Part shown: one piece after another, positions 34,120 through 46,488 of the stretch
Numbering within the stretch: the stretch's first letter is position 1
Layout of the letters: each line of letters begins with the position of its first letter
From: Isoetes taiwanensis
Taxonomy: Eukaryota > Streptophyta > Lycopodiopsida > Isoetales > Isoetaceae
DNA length: 64,000 bases
NCBI GenBank assembly: GCA_021234155.1
Contig: JAJEKV010000078.1
Coordinates: 618,001 to 682,000 of the forward strand
Direction of reading: 5' to 3'
Translations under genes and position numbers: made by a program
The notes under the pieces: model-generated
The model's input: only the letters and a program-made list of their open reading frames with translations
The model's database searches: none
What the model was told of the DNA's origin: nothing

Positions 34120-35175
34120 ATGCCGGAATCAACTATGGAAGTAAATTTCAAGGTGCAGCCTTTTGATTTGGATTTTCATCCCTCGTCCTCAATTCTGGCA
34201 GTTGGTCTCATCAGTGGCCGTGTGCATTTGTATAAATATGCCGTTGGAGCTGAGACTGTTAAGGTATGGTCTTCCCGGCCTCACAAGGAGTCATGTAGAG
34301 CCTTGAGGTTTGCAGATGGTGGCCAGGTTTTGCTCTCTGTTTCTCCGGATTGTTCTATCCATGCTACAAATGTAGAAACAGGAAAATCCCTTGCTCGACT
34401 TTCTAATGCCCATGAGGATGCCATCAATCGGATTATTAATCTTACTGAAACTACTGTAGCAACTGGTGATGATGGAGGTAGAATCAAAATATGGGATGTT
34501 CGCCAGAATAAATGTTGTGGTAGTTTTGAGGCCCATGAGGATTATGTCACTGACATGGAGTTTGCACCAGATGTAATGCAATTACTTGGTGTAAGTGGTG
34601 ATGGTACATTGTCTGTGTGCAATTTGAGGCGTAATAAAGTAGAGCACAGATCAGAGTTCTCTGAAGATGAGCTGCTATCAGTTGTTCTCTGCAAGAATGG
34701 CCGAAAAGTAATATGTGGTTCACAGACAGGAGTGATTTTGTTGTATTCATGGGGTGAATTTGCAGACTGCAATGATAGATTCCTGGGTCACCCTCACTCT
34801 GTGGATGCATTGTTGAAAGTAGATGAAGATACGGTGGTTACTGGTTCAAGTGATGGAATTATTCGCATGGTGTCCATCCTTCCAAATAAAATGATTGGGG
34901 TCATTGGGGAGCATGCTGAATTTCCCATTGAGAGATTAGCATTCTCGCATGACCGGACAATAATTGGAAGCGTTTCCCATGACAATTCTATTAAGCTATG
35001 GACTATGACAGAAGAAGACTGCAGCAGGGCTAATGCTGGAGAGGAATCTCCAATGGATATTGCTGAGCAGTCATCCCAAATGGTTCTTGATACTGAGAAG
35101 AAAGATAAAGGCAAAAAGAAAATGAAACAGAGTATCAAGTCTTCTAAAATGGAGAACTTTTTTTCGGATTTATGA
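34120..35175 (+). CDS. WDR55: WD repeat-containing protein 55 (WDR55)
   Basis: A 351-residue WD40 protein starting MPESTMEVNF. The first ATG is at 34120; a GTG codon precedes it in frame. Repeats run throughout: QPFDLDFHPSSSILAVGL, ATGDDGGRIKIWDVRQN, LGVSGDGTLSVCNLR, VTGSSDGIIRM, GSVSHDNSIKLWTM. The lysine-rich tail ends in ENFFSDL. This matches plant WDR55, a nuclear/nucleolar protein linked to DDB1-CUL4 and needed in reproduction and rRNA processing. The frame is intact without introns. From memory the Arabidopsis gene has several introns, so this could be a retrocopy or a lineage-specific intron loss. No poly(A) remnant is obvious in the 3' flank. I rate coding capacity high and expression unknown. 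Confidence 0.92.
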   Translation: MPESTMEVNFKVQPFDLDFHPSSSILAVGLISGRVHLYKYAVGAETVKVWSSRPHKESCRALRFADGGQVLLSVSPDCSIHATNVETGKSLARLSNAHEDAINRIINLTETTVATGDDGGRIKIWDVRQNKCCGSFEAHEDYVTDMEFAPDVMQLLGVSGDGTLSVCNLRRNKVEHRSEFSEDELLSVVLCKNGRKVICGSQTGVILLYSWGEFADCNDRFLGHPHSVDALLKVDEDTVVTGSSDGIIRMVSILPNKMIGVIGEHAEFPIERLAFSHDRTIIGSVSHDNSIKLWTMTEEDCSRANAGEESPMDIAEQSSQMVLDTEKKDKGKKKMKQSIKSSKMENFFSDL

Positions 35176-38100
35176 TACATTCACTTCTCTTGCAATTTTA
35201 GCTTTTCTTGGATATTTAAGAAAATATAGCTTCAAGTGATACTTCGTAATTTGTGGCTAGTGTGCTTATCTATTAACGAGATGCTATTCACTTCTGTTGA
35301 TTATCAATCTGGCCGCTTGTCTGCCCTAAAGTTGTTTTGATAGGCTTTGAACTAGTTGACATTCTATGGATCAACAATCAGGTTGTTAACTTACAGAAAC
35401 GAGTGAATGATCATTATGGTGGAGAAGCAAATGTGGCCTCTGGCTCGGCCTACAACTTGCTCTGATCAGGTAAGCTTTAAAGTTGTACCAATAAGCTTTC
35501 AAAGCATTGCATATGTTTTTTTTTTTAAGGAACAGAATTTTTACATTCTTTCTGTGTCAAGGAAAATGTGTCCAACGTGTATGATTCATTACCGTAATCT
35601 GTACTTCGATGATCTTCAGTAAACTAAGGTTGTGCCCTTGTTCGATAATGGAGTTCAGAGCATCCAAAAGCTGTGCAAGAATGCAGAGTGTGAAAGAAGG
35701 CAACCAGGGATAGTAAAGGAACAGCTCAGAACTTGGTTAGTAGAATGAACTCAAAACGTAGATCTCCTAACCTGCTAACCAGATATTCTCACTTTCACTG
35801 GGTATGCTGACAATCCTTATGGTTGAGGAGCATGGGCTTAGTAAATAGATCTGACGAGATTGAATGAATAGAGAAACTAATTGTAACTCTCTAGTGGACG
35901 ACATTGCCAGAAAGTAATATGGTGGTAATGTATTTCAATATGGTTTTCTGGTTCTAGAGATCTCTGATTGTCATAGTGGTTCTACTTTCATGACCATATC
36001 TGAATCTAAGAAGATGGGATGCATGTCATTGTATTGTTAGAGCAGAACATCTAGAAATGGAACATAATCCTTAAGGAACTTTTTTCTAGATGCCTAAGAA
36101 AGAAAGAGAGTCACAAAGTTGAGATAAATCTTTACAAAACTTCCATTTATTACATAAACCTTGTTGTGCTTGGCTATGGAGAAGAGTTTGGATAGGTGTC
36201 AATGTCAAGAACGGAATGGGTTATGGGTCCTACATGGCCAGCATAATAATTGTCTGCATGTTTCTTACCAATAGAGCATTCAGGGGTGTATCCCTTGAAT
36301 TAGTAATACGGGGTAGCTCTGCTGCAGAAAGCTGTTAGAGGTCTGAGGCTTGAATAACCTCGACCAAACAAAATCATACGTGATCATTTTTTATTTGCTT
36401 TGGTTAGCGAGCTTCTAGGCACCACATTCTTTAGTTCCCTTGTTTTTTATCTCAGTTCATTATGATACTGATTTTTCCCAACTCTATAATGGCATCAGAA
36501 CCACCTTTGATGGAGAGAAAGTGAGGGAAATTTTCTTAAAAAGGCATCAGGAAACATTCATCAGAAAGTGATGCTGAACCAATTTGAGCACACATGCTCA
36601 CAATGCAGACCGATACATCTCATTCATAGTTCTTCTTGCATGAATGTGGTGGTTATGTGCTGCACTAATAAGGAGCGGCATGTATCCAAACTCTTAAAGA
36701 AACTTTGTGAATGCGCACATAATGAATCTTCATGTTCTTTTAGGATGCCAGAAATTCTCTTGTGGAAATAAGGAAAAGGATCATGCGTCTTCAAGTCCTA
36801 CTTTATACTAGGTACATAAAAGCACTACTGATTGATTTCTGATCAATTTCGTGGAGCATCTGATGCTGTAATTGCTTTTGATGGTCTAAAGTTTACAACC
36901 TTTTTTATGTTTATCCCTCTGATTACATTTATGTCAAATTGTTTCTTCCTCGTTCAAGGGAAAACACTTCATTCACATTTTTCAGGTCAAACTGAACACA
37001 AAATTCTGCTGGACCCTTGTGTTTATCAGATTGCCGTGCATCATGTGGATTTGAAATATGGTTCAAGGAGGAAAGATATGTCTGCTGATGTTCCTATGTA
37101 GTTTGATTATAGAAAGTCATGGGCTCCATCTTATTTGGCTGTCCTGCAAAGTGTGTACAGGAAGGGGCGGATGGCCATCGTTTTATGCCAGGTCGCTATT
37201 GTTATGGTTCCCTGTAGGTGAATGGGCATGTTTTGCCTTCTTGTTTATGCAGCCCTCTGCATTATATGATATTCTTGCTTGTTCATCTCAGAAGCCCCTC
37301 TCTCATATCAATTGTTCAAATTTTGAGACTATTCAAAGTTGCACCTGTCCTGGATAATAAGTGTTACAATGCCCTACAAGATTGTGGTTATCAATGCTGA
37401 TACAAATGCTACTTTAATTCAATGGTGTTGCAGAGGAAGAAATTCCACAAGGGCTAAAGTGCAAATGAGTGCATTACACAATATACCTTGAAGAAGATAG
37501 CTAGCTACTCATAGCCTGCCAAAGGCCTCTGAGAATAAAGAGCAAGCATTCATGGCAGGCCTCTGAGAATAAAGAGCAAGCCAGCCATTCTTCCCCCTTC
37601 ATGTTGATATAGTTTGCGAGTTCATGAAAGCGTATTTTTATAACATAAGGTTTACATGGTATAAAAATAAGGTTTACATGGTTTAAGGGCTGTAGGGCTG
37701 TATTGTATCAAAAAGAGTATGAAAATAGGGCAATAAGGAATCTTTAAAACCCCTGTTTTTAGGGAAGGTTTTTTTCTTTTTAGGGTCGACCACCGTCACC
37801 GAGTTCTAAGCGAATTTATTTTAGAAAGTGAGAGGAGGGTTGATAACGGGTATATTATCAGCCCTGAAGAAAGGGGCAAAAAAAAAGTCGGCTGCATCAT
37901 CGGTCGGGCGTGGCGCCTCCATGGTTTGATGCAAGGCCCATCCTTAGAAGATGCTATGGCGACGAGCGCAGAGGGTGGCTAGGGCAGATATGGTTAGGGC
38001 GGTTGCGGCTAGGGCAGATGCTAGTTGTTTTGATGCTTGGCAGTAGTTTTCTGCCGATTGTTCAATAGTGGGACGCCCAAAAGAAGAAGGGAAATGCATG

Positions 38101-38178
38101 ATGGCCTAAACCGCAATGGTACAACAGAAAGTGCTTCTGGAAGTTCTCTGCTGCAGTAACAGAGCTAGTTAGGGTTCT
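35176..38178. other. No gene recognised
   Basis: WDR55 3' flank and AT-rich sequence. Minor local duplications occur at 37513-37585 (GGCCTCTGAGAATAAAGAGC twice) and 37650-37685 (AAGGTTTACATGGT twice). GC content rises and GGGCGGTTGCGGC-type sequence appears near 37900-38010, just before an exon-like segment. Confidence 0.4.
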
Positions 38179-38179
38179 T

Positions 38180-38368
38180 ATCCTTCAGAGGCAGCAGCGG
38201 GAGGTTGCATTGGCGATCAGGACTGGGCTTCGGGATGCCAAGGCCGAGTTTTCGTTTATGCGTATCAGAGGGTTGAAGAAATTAGCTAGGTTTCTAGCAG
38301 TTTTGGCCTCAGAGGAAGGAGGCGTGGAGCTTTTCAGGGCAAGTCAGGCGTATCCTGAGCTTCAGGGT
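38180..38368 (+). other. Exon-like segment, unknown protein
   Basis: The frame QQREVALAIRTGLRDAK, FMRIRGLKKLARFLAVLA, GVELFRASQAYPELQ ends exactly at a strong donor (CTTCAG|GTAAGC). The protein-like composition, rising GC upstream and clean donor suggest a real exon. There is no in-frame ATG at its beginning (the frame opens with TTG), so the exon start is undefined and an upstream exon would be needed. Family not recognised. Confidence 0.4.
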
Positions 38369-39299
38369 AAGCTTGTCATTTTCAATCATTTGTGTTGTTG
38401 GTTCTCTGATAGGCTCATATCTGATGATAGCTTAATGCAGGCCGATTATTCTAGGTTTCTCTCAGATTCCTGGCAATTAAATCTTAAGTAGGGGCGTAAG
38501 GTTAATTTTTCAGTTTCATTACAGAAAGCCAGAATGTTTTGTATATGTGAAGAAGCCTTTGAAAATGGAAGAAGGGGGTTCAAATCCCCCGGTTTGTTTG
38601 TCCATTCTCTTTGCAGGTGCTGAAGAAGCCTCGACATTCACGGCTGGCAAACTCTTGGGCTGCTTCGCTACTGTAGCAGGGAAGCTTGTGGGAGAAACCT
38701 GACTGCCTACTAATTTAGAAGCATGATCCGCTCCTACTTTAGTGCCTCCAATAGTGGCAGTTGCTATTTTGAAGTCAAATGACATCAAAATCCCTTGCAA
38801 TGGATGTCAACGGCCCCTTAGAAATAGAGCCACATCAGCGTTTGACCCCATCTCCCGATGAGGTGTAGGGATGGCTTGCTACAACAATTAAAGAGAATGT
38901 GCAAGTTCATTTAGGCAAAAGGTATTGGCAGTGTGTCAACTGTTTGTGAGAAAGCATTGTGAAAAGGGCTGCCATACATTGCACTTGCTAGTATGATCAC
39001 TCAATCTTGTGTACCATGATCACCCATGACAGATGATCTAACATCAACTTCTAGATTTGGTAGAGGTCAACAGAACCATACTTTTTGTGTGGTATGTCCT
39101 TATGGGATGATGCCATGTGGTATGAGTAAAAAATACTCTATCTAATAGAACACACTAACCGCCTTTAAAATAAATAAATAAGTTCCAAATACAAACTCTA
39201 TAAGTTCCCCATCATCAAAGCTTGGTATTTTCGAGTATTTCCTTCCAACGCATTGACATCTCTATAGTTTGCTAGTTCCTTCCAACAGATTGACATCTC

Positions 39300-40150
39300 C
39301 ATTGACATCTTATCAAGACAAAGAGTAGTTGCCTTGTGAAGATCACACTATTTCCTTGTAGCGTATAGTTGGGTTGAGATTTATAATCCTATACCATATT
39401 CGGCATGTGTTTCAACAAACGAAGGCACAACAAATGACCACATTCTTTGCGGTGTCGAGATTCTTCAAGCCATGATTATGTTTTCCTCATGAAATTGATC
39501 TTTGGCATGTTTAAAGTATGCTTCTAGGGTTATTGACAATATATTACCTATTGTAGATTCATAGTGAGGAGCATATATTTTGCATATATTTTTGCTATAA
39601 TAGTTGTAGGCAGGTTGTTCTTGGAAAATAGTAGTAAGATATCCATGCATATTCATCTTTGCTACATTAGTTTAACGTCTTAGGGTACACATTGACATCA
39701 GCATTGACATCTCATTAAGACAAAGAAGGGATTTCAAAGAGTAGTTGCCTTGTGAAGATCGCACTATTTCCTTGTATAGTTTGAGTTGAGATTTATAATT
39801 TTATACTATGTGAGGTATTATACACACCAATTTATATTTCAACAAACAAAGACACAATGAATGAGCCCATTCTTTGCAGTGTCAAGATTCTTCAAGCCAT
39901 GACTATGTTTTCTCCATGAAATTGATCTTTGACATGTTTAAAGTGCGCTCCAGGGTTGTTAACAATATATTACCTATTGTGGATTCATAGCGAGGAGCAT
40001 ATATTTTGCATACATTTTGGAGTTGTAGGCAGGTGTGTTCTTGGAAAATAATAAGATATCAAACTAACTTAGTTTGGATCCTTTCCATCATACACAGAAA
40101 CATATATATAAAAGGCATGCATATTCATCTTTGCTACATTGGATTGAAGT
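39300..40150. repeat. Tandem repeat, two ~420 bp units
   Basis: CAAAGAGTAGTTGCCTTGTG occurs at about 39318 and 39735. The following sequence aligns through GATTCTTCAAGCCATGA, TTGATCTTTG-CATGTTTAAAG and AGGAGCATATATTTTGCATA to CATCTTTGCTACATT, with moderate divergence. It lies upstream of the Helitron Rep relic and may be part of that element. Confidence 0.85.
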
Positions 40151-40739
40151 CTTGGGCACATGTACTCGTACATGTATTGTTTCCTGAAATAATTAGCTTA
40201 GCTAATAATAGTCAACATACCATCAAGCATATTGATGGAAAAAAAACTTTAAGAAACCATAAGCAACCATAAATATTGCAAGATACCTATATTCTCTTCA
40301 AGATAAAATGGACAAAATAAGATCTAGCAATGCCTGTGACACATACCAAAAGGCACTTACGATTCCTTAAATGTGCACAAAATTTGGAAATCTATCAAAA
40401 TCAACATTAACATGATTTATACACGAAGGCTCGTCTTGAAGTTGTATTTTAAGGTAGAGTTGCATAAAAGGGCAAAAATCGCAATTGCGATATTGGAAGT
40501 CTAAAAAGTGGTGCTTGATTAAATCGTATTTTTGATCTTATAAATTGAAATCTATCCTCATTTTGCCACAATGTTCTATTTCCCTCTATTGTAGTTAAGG
40601 TTGATGTGCATTTTTGCATTCAAATTCCTAAGCAATTGACAGTGAAGTAAGTTGTTGCAGATCCATGACGGTCACCCATTGGACAACAAATCCAACACGA
40701 ATGACAGCATAATAGATTATGTCTAAGTGATAGATTGCA

Positions 40740-43100
40740 TTATATATATCCATCCAAATGGAAGATACACACGATGACAGGCTAATTTGACATAAGGAAT
40801 CTCATAGGAGATATAGACAAAATGAGGATGACGAACATCATCAAGCTAGGTTGGCATATATGAGAAATTATAGGCAACAACGTAGGTGACATGAATCAAA
40901 AGATGAAAGGGAACCTCACTTCTACTATAGAAGAGAATCACAAAGGCGATATAGAACAGGCAGAATCCTATGCACAAGACGTTTGACAATGGGTACATTG
41001 GCACAACAGAGCTGCATTATTCTAACCCATCTAGTTGTCACGTAATTTTTGTGGTGCCATGGGACACGTCCAAATGAAAGAAATGTTCAATGTTGTTTTA
41101 AGGGTAAGGTGTATTTGCCAGAGCTTATGGAAAGCATGTATCGATTAGGCAATTACTCATGTGGCAACATAATAAAAGCAAAGATTTCCATTCAAACATA
41201 AGAAATTACAACAGTGCACTAGCGTTTGCATCACTCGGCGCAAATATTGAGCAATTCCATGGACAAAGACCATATTGCTTCAAGATCCATCGACAAATTT
41301 ACCATAGGGTAGGTCCAATTGCCTCAAGTGAGGGAAACCCTTCAATATATGCCCAATTATATATCATGGACTCCGGCTCTGCAATGGAGGATAGACAAGA
41401 GAACCCTCAAAATGCACAATGTGACTTCCAACTAATGTCTAAATTAGACACAATAAGGGAAGTCGATCATATGCACAAGCATACAAGATGATGGATGAAA
41501 TGTATCAAGAAGCAGAACTAGCTAATCGGCAAGCTGACATGAGGATATACATACACACAGATAGAACATAGGATAATCGAAGGTACAATGGTGCACATAG
41601 CAACGAAGTTGCACTTATCTTTGCAGACCCAAATGGGGAACCTCAAACTCGCAGGGATATATGCATTCATGGTAGAACTGGTAGCTTGCACGGTATACAG
41701 GACACTACCCTAATTGTATCCAATGACCTATCCACTGTTGTTCCCCCTTGAAAAACAAGGTTGTAGTCTGGTGCTCGAGATGGAAATCCATCAACAAGCA
41801 GAAGAATAAGAATCAAATTGCTGCATTTTATGCATACACAACAGCTCCCAGCTTGTCTAGACCAAAGGAACAATGGTATCCGGTCAAATCCCCTATTATG
41901 TGCTGGTAAATTGACACAACAATACATTGTGGATGCATACACAAAAGTGGAAGGGCTAATAGAATATATAAGTCAAAGATATTTGGAGCAATGCCTTCCC
42001 TCTGGCAAGATGGTGGTACTTTTTTTCAATTTTCAAGGATCTATACGAGCCTTGCAACAAAACTATCAAGATGCAATGGCAGTAGCTAAATGCCATGGTA
42101 GACTTGACTTATTCATCAGGCAGACATGCAATCCAGAATGGGTTGAAATCCAAAAGAACCTATGCCCCCACCAAACAATAAACGATAGGCCAGATCTTAT
42201 CATTCTAGGGGAGTTCTTAAAAGATATAACTGAAAAACAGGTATTTGGAAAAGCTAAGGCATGGACATACACTATTGAATTTCAAAAAAGAAGCTTGCCA
42301 CATTGCTACATGTTGCTCATACTCGATGAGAAAATTCAAATAGTTGAACAAATAGACCAAACAATTAGTCCAGAAATACCAGATCCTGCAATCAGTCTGA
42401 ATCTACATGTGCTTGTCATGAACCACATGATACATGAGTCGTATGCAAGTGCTATCAGGTTTAGAAACATCTAAATGCACCCAATCCTTTTTAAAAGATT
42501 TCAACGAGGTAGCAAGTCTTAATGAGAATGGATACCCACAATACAGACAAAAAGTTACACCCAGGCAAAAGTTACATCCATCCCAAACGTCCCAACATTA
42601 GTGTGGACAATAGTTGGGTAGTTCCTCATAATCCTTACCTCCTAGTACAGAGCTCATATAAAATGTCAAGAACTGCCAGGGAATTAGCAGCATAAAATAT
42701 ATATACAAGTATATACACAAGCGCTATGATTGTGCAAGTATTGGGCTAACACCCACAGATGACAGATCGTTAGATTGGGATGAGGTCCAGCAAACATACT
42801 TGGATAGTAGATACATATCAGCGCCTAAAGGAATATGGAGATTGAACAAGTACAAGATGCATGCAAACTCACACATAATCATAAACCTTCTACTGCGCTT
42901 GCCATTTCAACAATGATTGCAATATATGGCAGGACAAGAATACTAGCCTATCCAACAGGCAACAAAAGGGTACAATGTTGAATGGATAGCTTAAACTCAA
43001 TTCAGAAAAAGAACATGGTAGGGTATGCAGAAATACCCTACCATTATAAGTATGAAAAAGAGAATGGTGAAAACATCAAGAAGCGGATAACTAGCATTAG
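40740..43100 (+). pseudogene. Helitron Rep/helicase relic
   Basis: Decayed N-terminal and Rep part of a plant Helitron transposase, the rolling-circle replication initiator. An arginine-rich leader and a cysteine region (CGAMGHVQMKE) come first. Then follow NIRNYNSALAFASLGANI, RPYCFKIHRQIYHR, the Helitron_like_N block (IRALQQNYQDAMAVA, LDLFIRQTCNPEWVEI, NDRPDLI), VFGKAKAWTYTIEFQKR, and SPEIPDP with LVMNHMIH. The last segment (WDEVQ-TYLDSRYISAP and MVGYAEIPYHYKY) is scattered over frames. The HUH metal motif, normally LPHAHxLL, reads LPHCYMLL here, so a ligand His is lost. The helicase domain is absent. No terminal hairpin was found downstream. Confidence 0.85.
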
Positions 43101-43521
43101 AGGTTTGGTGGAGTCTATTAACACCCTTGTAAGCCATTCCCAAATTTGGATTTTAGTTGGTACCCGAACCTGCAGGTATGGGCAAAAAGCACCCACGAAC
43201 CTCAACCGAACCTCAACCCTGGAGCAACCGAACCTGGTAAACGTCATTATTACTTGTTGTTTTACTCATTACGCCTAAATCCCTCCTCCCCCCACCTTCC
43301 CATCAACCGAAGCTACAAGGAGTAGCGGCGAGGACACCTCAAGAATGCCTCAATTGGGGCCAAAGCTTTGGAGGGCATTTCAATTTAGTTTTGATGTCAA
43401 TCCCGCCCAAATCCGAAGGAATTCTCTAGTTTTCCTTCAGTATTTTGGCTTAAGAATTGCATCAATTTGGTCGTCGGTTGTGGAGCTCTGAAAAGCGATC
43501 ACGCGACTCTGAATTCGATCT

Positions 43522-46041
43522 ATGGCAGAGGTAAATGTTCTATTAATTTCGGCCAATGACAATGAGTAATTCTTTTTTGAATACAGAAACTAAAAGGCCA
43601 ATTCCGGGTGGAGGTGCCCAAGAACTGCTTGCCCTACAAAAATCAATATAATCGGAAGGAACAGGTCGATGAGAATGCTCTTCGAGCCTCTGGTGCAATG
43701 AATATTGATCTCTGGGCGCGTGGGGAACTGTATCCCATCGATCCGATCACCAGAAGACATCCTGAATTTCGTTCTCCATCGGGGCTTATTCATTTTGCCT
43801 GTAAGGGTAATCAAGTAATTCTGATGTGCATTTGAGAACAATGTACAATCAATTGTGTGGAGTGCATTGCAATATGGTAGCACATTGTAATTACCTCCAA
43901 CAGTGTAACTATTTCTTAACCAACGTGTCTAAGAATACGTAAGAACTGCAAGCTTCCAATCAAAGGTTGCTTATGGAGGTGGAGTCACTTAAACAAGGAT
44001 TGAAGAGATGCTCTGAGGACAATGACAAACTGGAGAGGAAGTTAAAAAGACTGAAAATGACACCACTGGGCATGAGGGAGAGGAAAAAAGAACTGAAGGC
44101 CCTAAATATACTTGCCCCTAGTGGTGGGGGCTCTCGAAGAAGAATCCACGCTATTAAAAATCTGGTGGATCCTACTATGGCTGAAAAGAAGAAGAGAAAA
44201 CCTTGTAATATGGCTAGTTTGTTGAAAAAGCTTGTAACTAAAGATGATGTTATAGATATGTTGAAGCTTCCTGGAGCTAACCATTTAAGAAAAGCTGTTC
44301 TTTGAGCAGTGCTTCTTGAATTGGGAAAGAGTCAAAGTGTTGATAACATGCAAGAATTATGTGACAATGTGGGTATCAGTCGACAAGCTTACATTGCTCT
44401 CTTTAGATGTTTGCAGGATGGTATCAAGCAACAGGGTATTACGAAGACCATACTGCCAAGACTCAGTTATGTCAGAGCAAGCAGAACAAAGAGGAATGCA
44501 GAAGTACACGAACATTTGGGAGAGATGTACCAGATCACCACATCCGTGCACTTGGGATCACTAATCACTGGGAAAAGTAAGAAGAAGGGTGGCTCCGGAA
44601 ATGATCTATTTGTTCTTAATGAGAAGAATAATTGTTGGATGGATCTCTCTAAAATGCTTCTTCTGTTAGTTCGCTTCTATGATATGAAAGTGGAAGAATG
44701 TGGAGGGAAACTCCAAATTGCTATAAAGTTGGATGAGATGGAACTGATCAAAGGTGAAAAGTATGAGAGGGTTTCTTTGACATTAATGAACAGGGCGTTG
44801 TCAAATTCTGATAATGAGGAAGGGAAGTTCTCTGTTCAATCAGAGGACCATATTTGGTGGATAGGGATATTTCAAGTACCGGAAGAAAATCATGGTGTTC
44901 TTGGGTCTTTCAGCGAGACACCTATTCCTACTATTATTCTTTGCTCATGGAGTCGGAGAGAAGCTTCGGTTCCCCGGCTACACGGAGATTACGAGGTTGA
45001 ATGGCATCCGGCTGCTGATCTAAAGACCATCAAGTGCATGTATAACATGAAACATGGTTACGGTAAGACTACCCCGCATGTCCTTCTTGTTTGTATGCTA
45101 GGGTAGATGATAAGGGAAGGGAATGAGTACTCTCGAATGTGACTTGACCGGGATGCTGAACCAACGCGCGTGAGAAGGAGGACAAAACTTTGATCCCCGT
45201 ACTTGCAATTCCTGTGAAGAGAGTACATATTTGCACTCTCCATGCCTTTCTAAGAATAGTGGATAAGATGGTGTACATGAGCATTCTTTTTGCTTGGAAT
45301 AAGTCTCCACAATCAGCCAGAGAAAAGTGTATGAAAGATGTTGAGAACGTGCTTTCTGATCTTGGTCTTCATGGTGGTGACTATAAAATCCTGCAAGATC
45401 CTAAGAAGGGAGGCAAGGTTCCTTGTAAACCATCTATGGGTGGGGTGAAAGCGAAGAGATTTCTGCCTTGTACTAAATTACGTAAGAATGGATCATTGCC
45501 AACTGGAAAGTGGGAGGGGTATAAGGACTTGCTGGAAGCAGAAGATGACCGTACTTCACGTGGGAGGGCAAAACTAAAGAAAATTAAAGCGTGGCAGAAT
45601 CTGAGCAGTCTGGTAACTTTGATGGCAGAGAAGAAAATGGTGGGTGGAAAGTTAGATGAATTGAGTAGCAAGATGGCTGAATTCACGAAGTCGTTATACA
45701 AGCATGGGGAGAATGCAATGTCACACATTACATTCATATACTTCACGCCCATGGCTTGTGGTTTGCCAAAGATGCGGGAGCTTGGGAATATGGAATACTT
45801 GAGGAATGGAGAAGTCACATAAGCAAGCCAAGAATGCTTTTTTCAGGTTCACACAACATCGAGGTTCGTGTGGTAACTCATTGCAACAGATGTGCCAATG
45901 GTTCTATAGAAGGATTATCGTAAGCTAGAGAAAAAGATAAAGCTAAACAAGACCACGGCGTTGGCTAGAATATTGAGGAGAAAAGTTGAGCAGGAAAAAA
46001 AAAACAAATATGGTGTAGCTCTAGTCGGCCAGACAAGTTAA
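43522..46041 (+). pseudogene. Gene A: unknown protein, intron plus several breaks
   Basis: ATG 43522 (MAE) followed by a 56-base GT-AG intron (43531-43586) leads in phase into KLKGQFRVEVPKNC, ALRASGAMNIDLW, which ends at 43835. A coiled-coil frame starts near 43950 (LKQGLKRCSEDNDKLERK). It meets one in-frame TGA (44303-44305) and continues with ELCDNVGISRQAYIALFR, IKLDEMELIKGEKYERV and WHPAADLKTIKCMYNMKHGY. After a frameshift near 45070 a CPSCL motif, VHICTLHAFLRIVDKMV, LHGGDYKILQD and SHITFIYFTPMACGL follow. After another shift near 45812 comes EKSHKQAKNAFFRFTQH. The DLK...CPxC...LHaxLRI...EKSH pattern recalls an uncharacterised, TE-like eukaryotic family (from memory, unverified). It is the first gene of the hairpin-flanked cluster. 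Confidence 0.55.
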
Positions 46042-46171
46042 AAGTGGCGATCCACAAGGATCGACGAGGGGTAGAAGATATATACAGGGGAATCAATTGT
46101 ATGAATAAATTCATATTAATGTATAACTATTGACCATGATGTGCAACTATGATGTTTCAAATATGTTAGGT

Positions 46172-46371
46172 TGGCAGCGTGGGCACGGTGCGAACTTAGT
46201 TTGTATTCAAGTGCTGAATGACAAGTATTCGCACCGCGGGCTACAGGTGCGAATGAAGTTGGGAATTAGTTATAGATTAACCGCTATTCGCACCGCGGTG
46301 TACGGTCTGCGGCTTAAAAGCTTTTGGTTTCCGTGGCTATCTTTTCCGTTTTCGCACGGTGGCAGCGGTAC
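46172..46371 (+). terminator. Four hairpins after gene A
   Basis: Variants of the palindrome built on TTCGCACCGTGG plus its complement lie at 46172-46195, 46227-46254 (perfect 9 bp stem ATTCGCACC), 46285-46312 and 46350-46371. They fill the space between the end of gene A and the start of gene B. A termination/3'-end role is inferred from position only. Confidence 0.4.
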
Positions 46372-46488
46372 TCTTTATATAATTATCTTTGTTATCGATG
46401 TTGTCTGCTTTTGATATTTGTTCTAAGTCATTACATTGCATATTTATCAATCTTGTCCACTCATTTGTTGCATTACAGTTCAGAGACA

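Noticed and set aside
38570-38600. A tRNA T-arm-like sequence (GGGGGTTCAAATCCCCC).
   Set aside because: No A box, anticodon arm or acceptor stem could be paired around it, so it is a chance B-box-like hairpin.
44303-44305. Programmed TGA read-through or selenocysteine in gene A.
   Set aside because: Further frameshifts downstream make simple decay or sequence error more likely, and no SECIS-like element was looked for beyond the immediate region.
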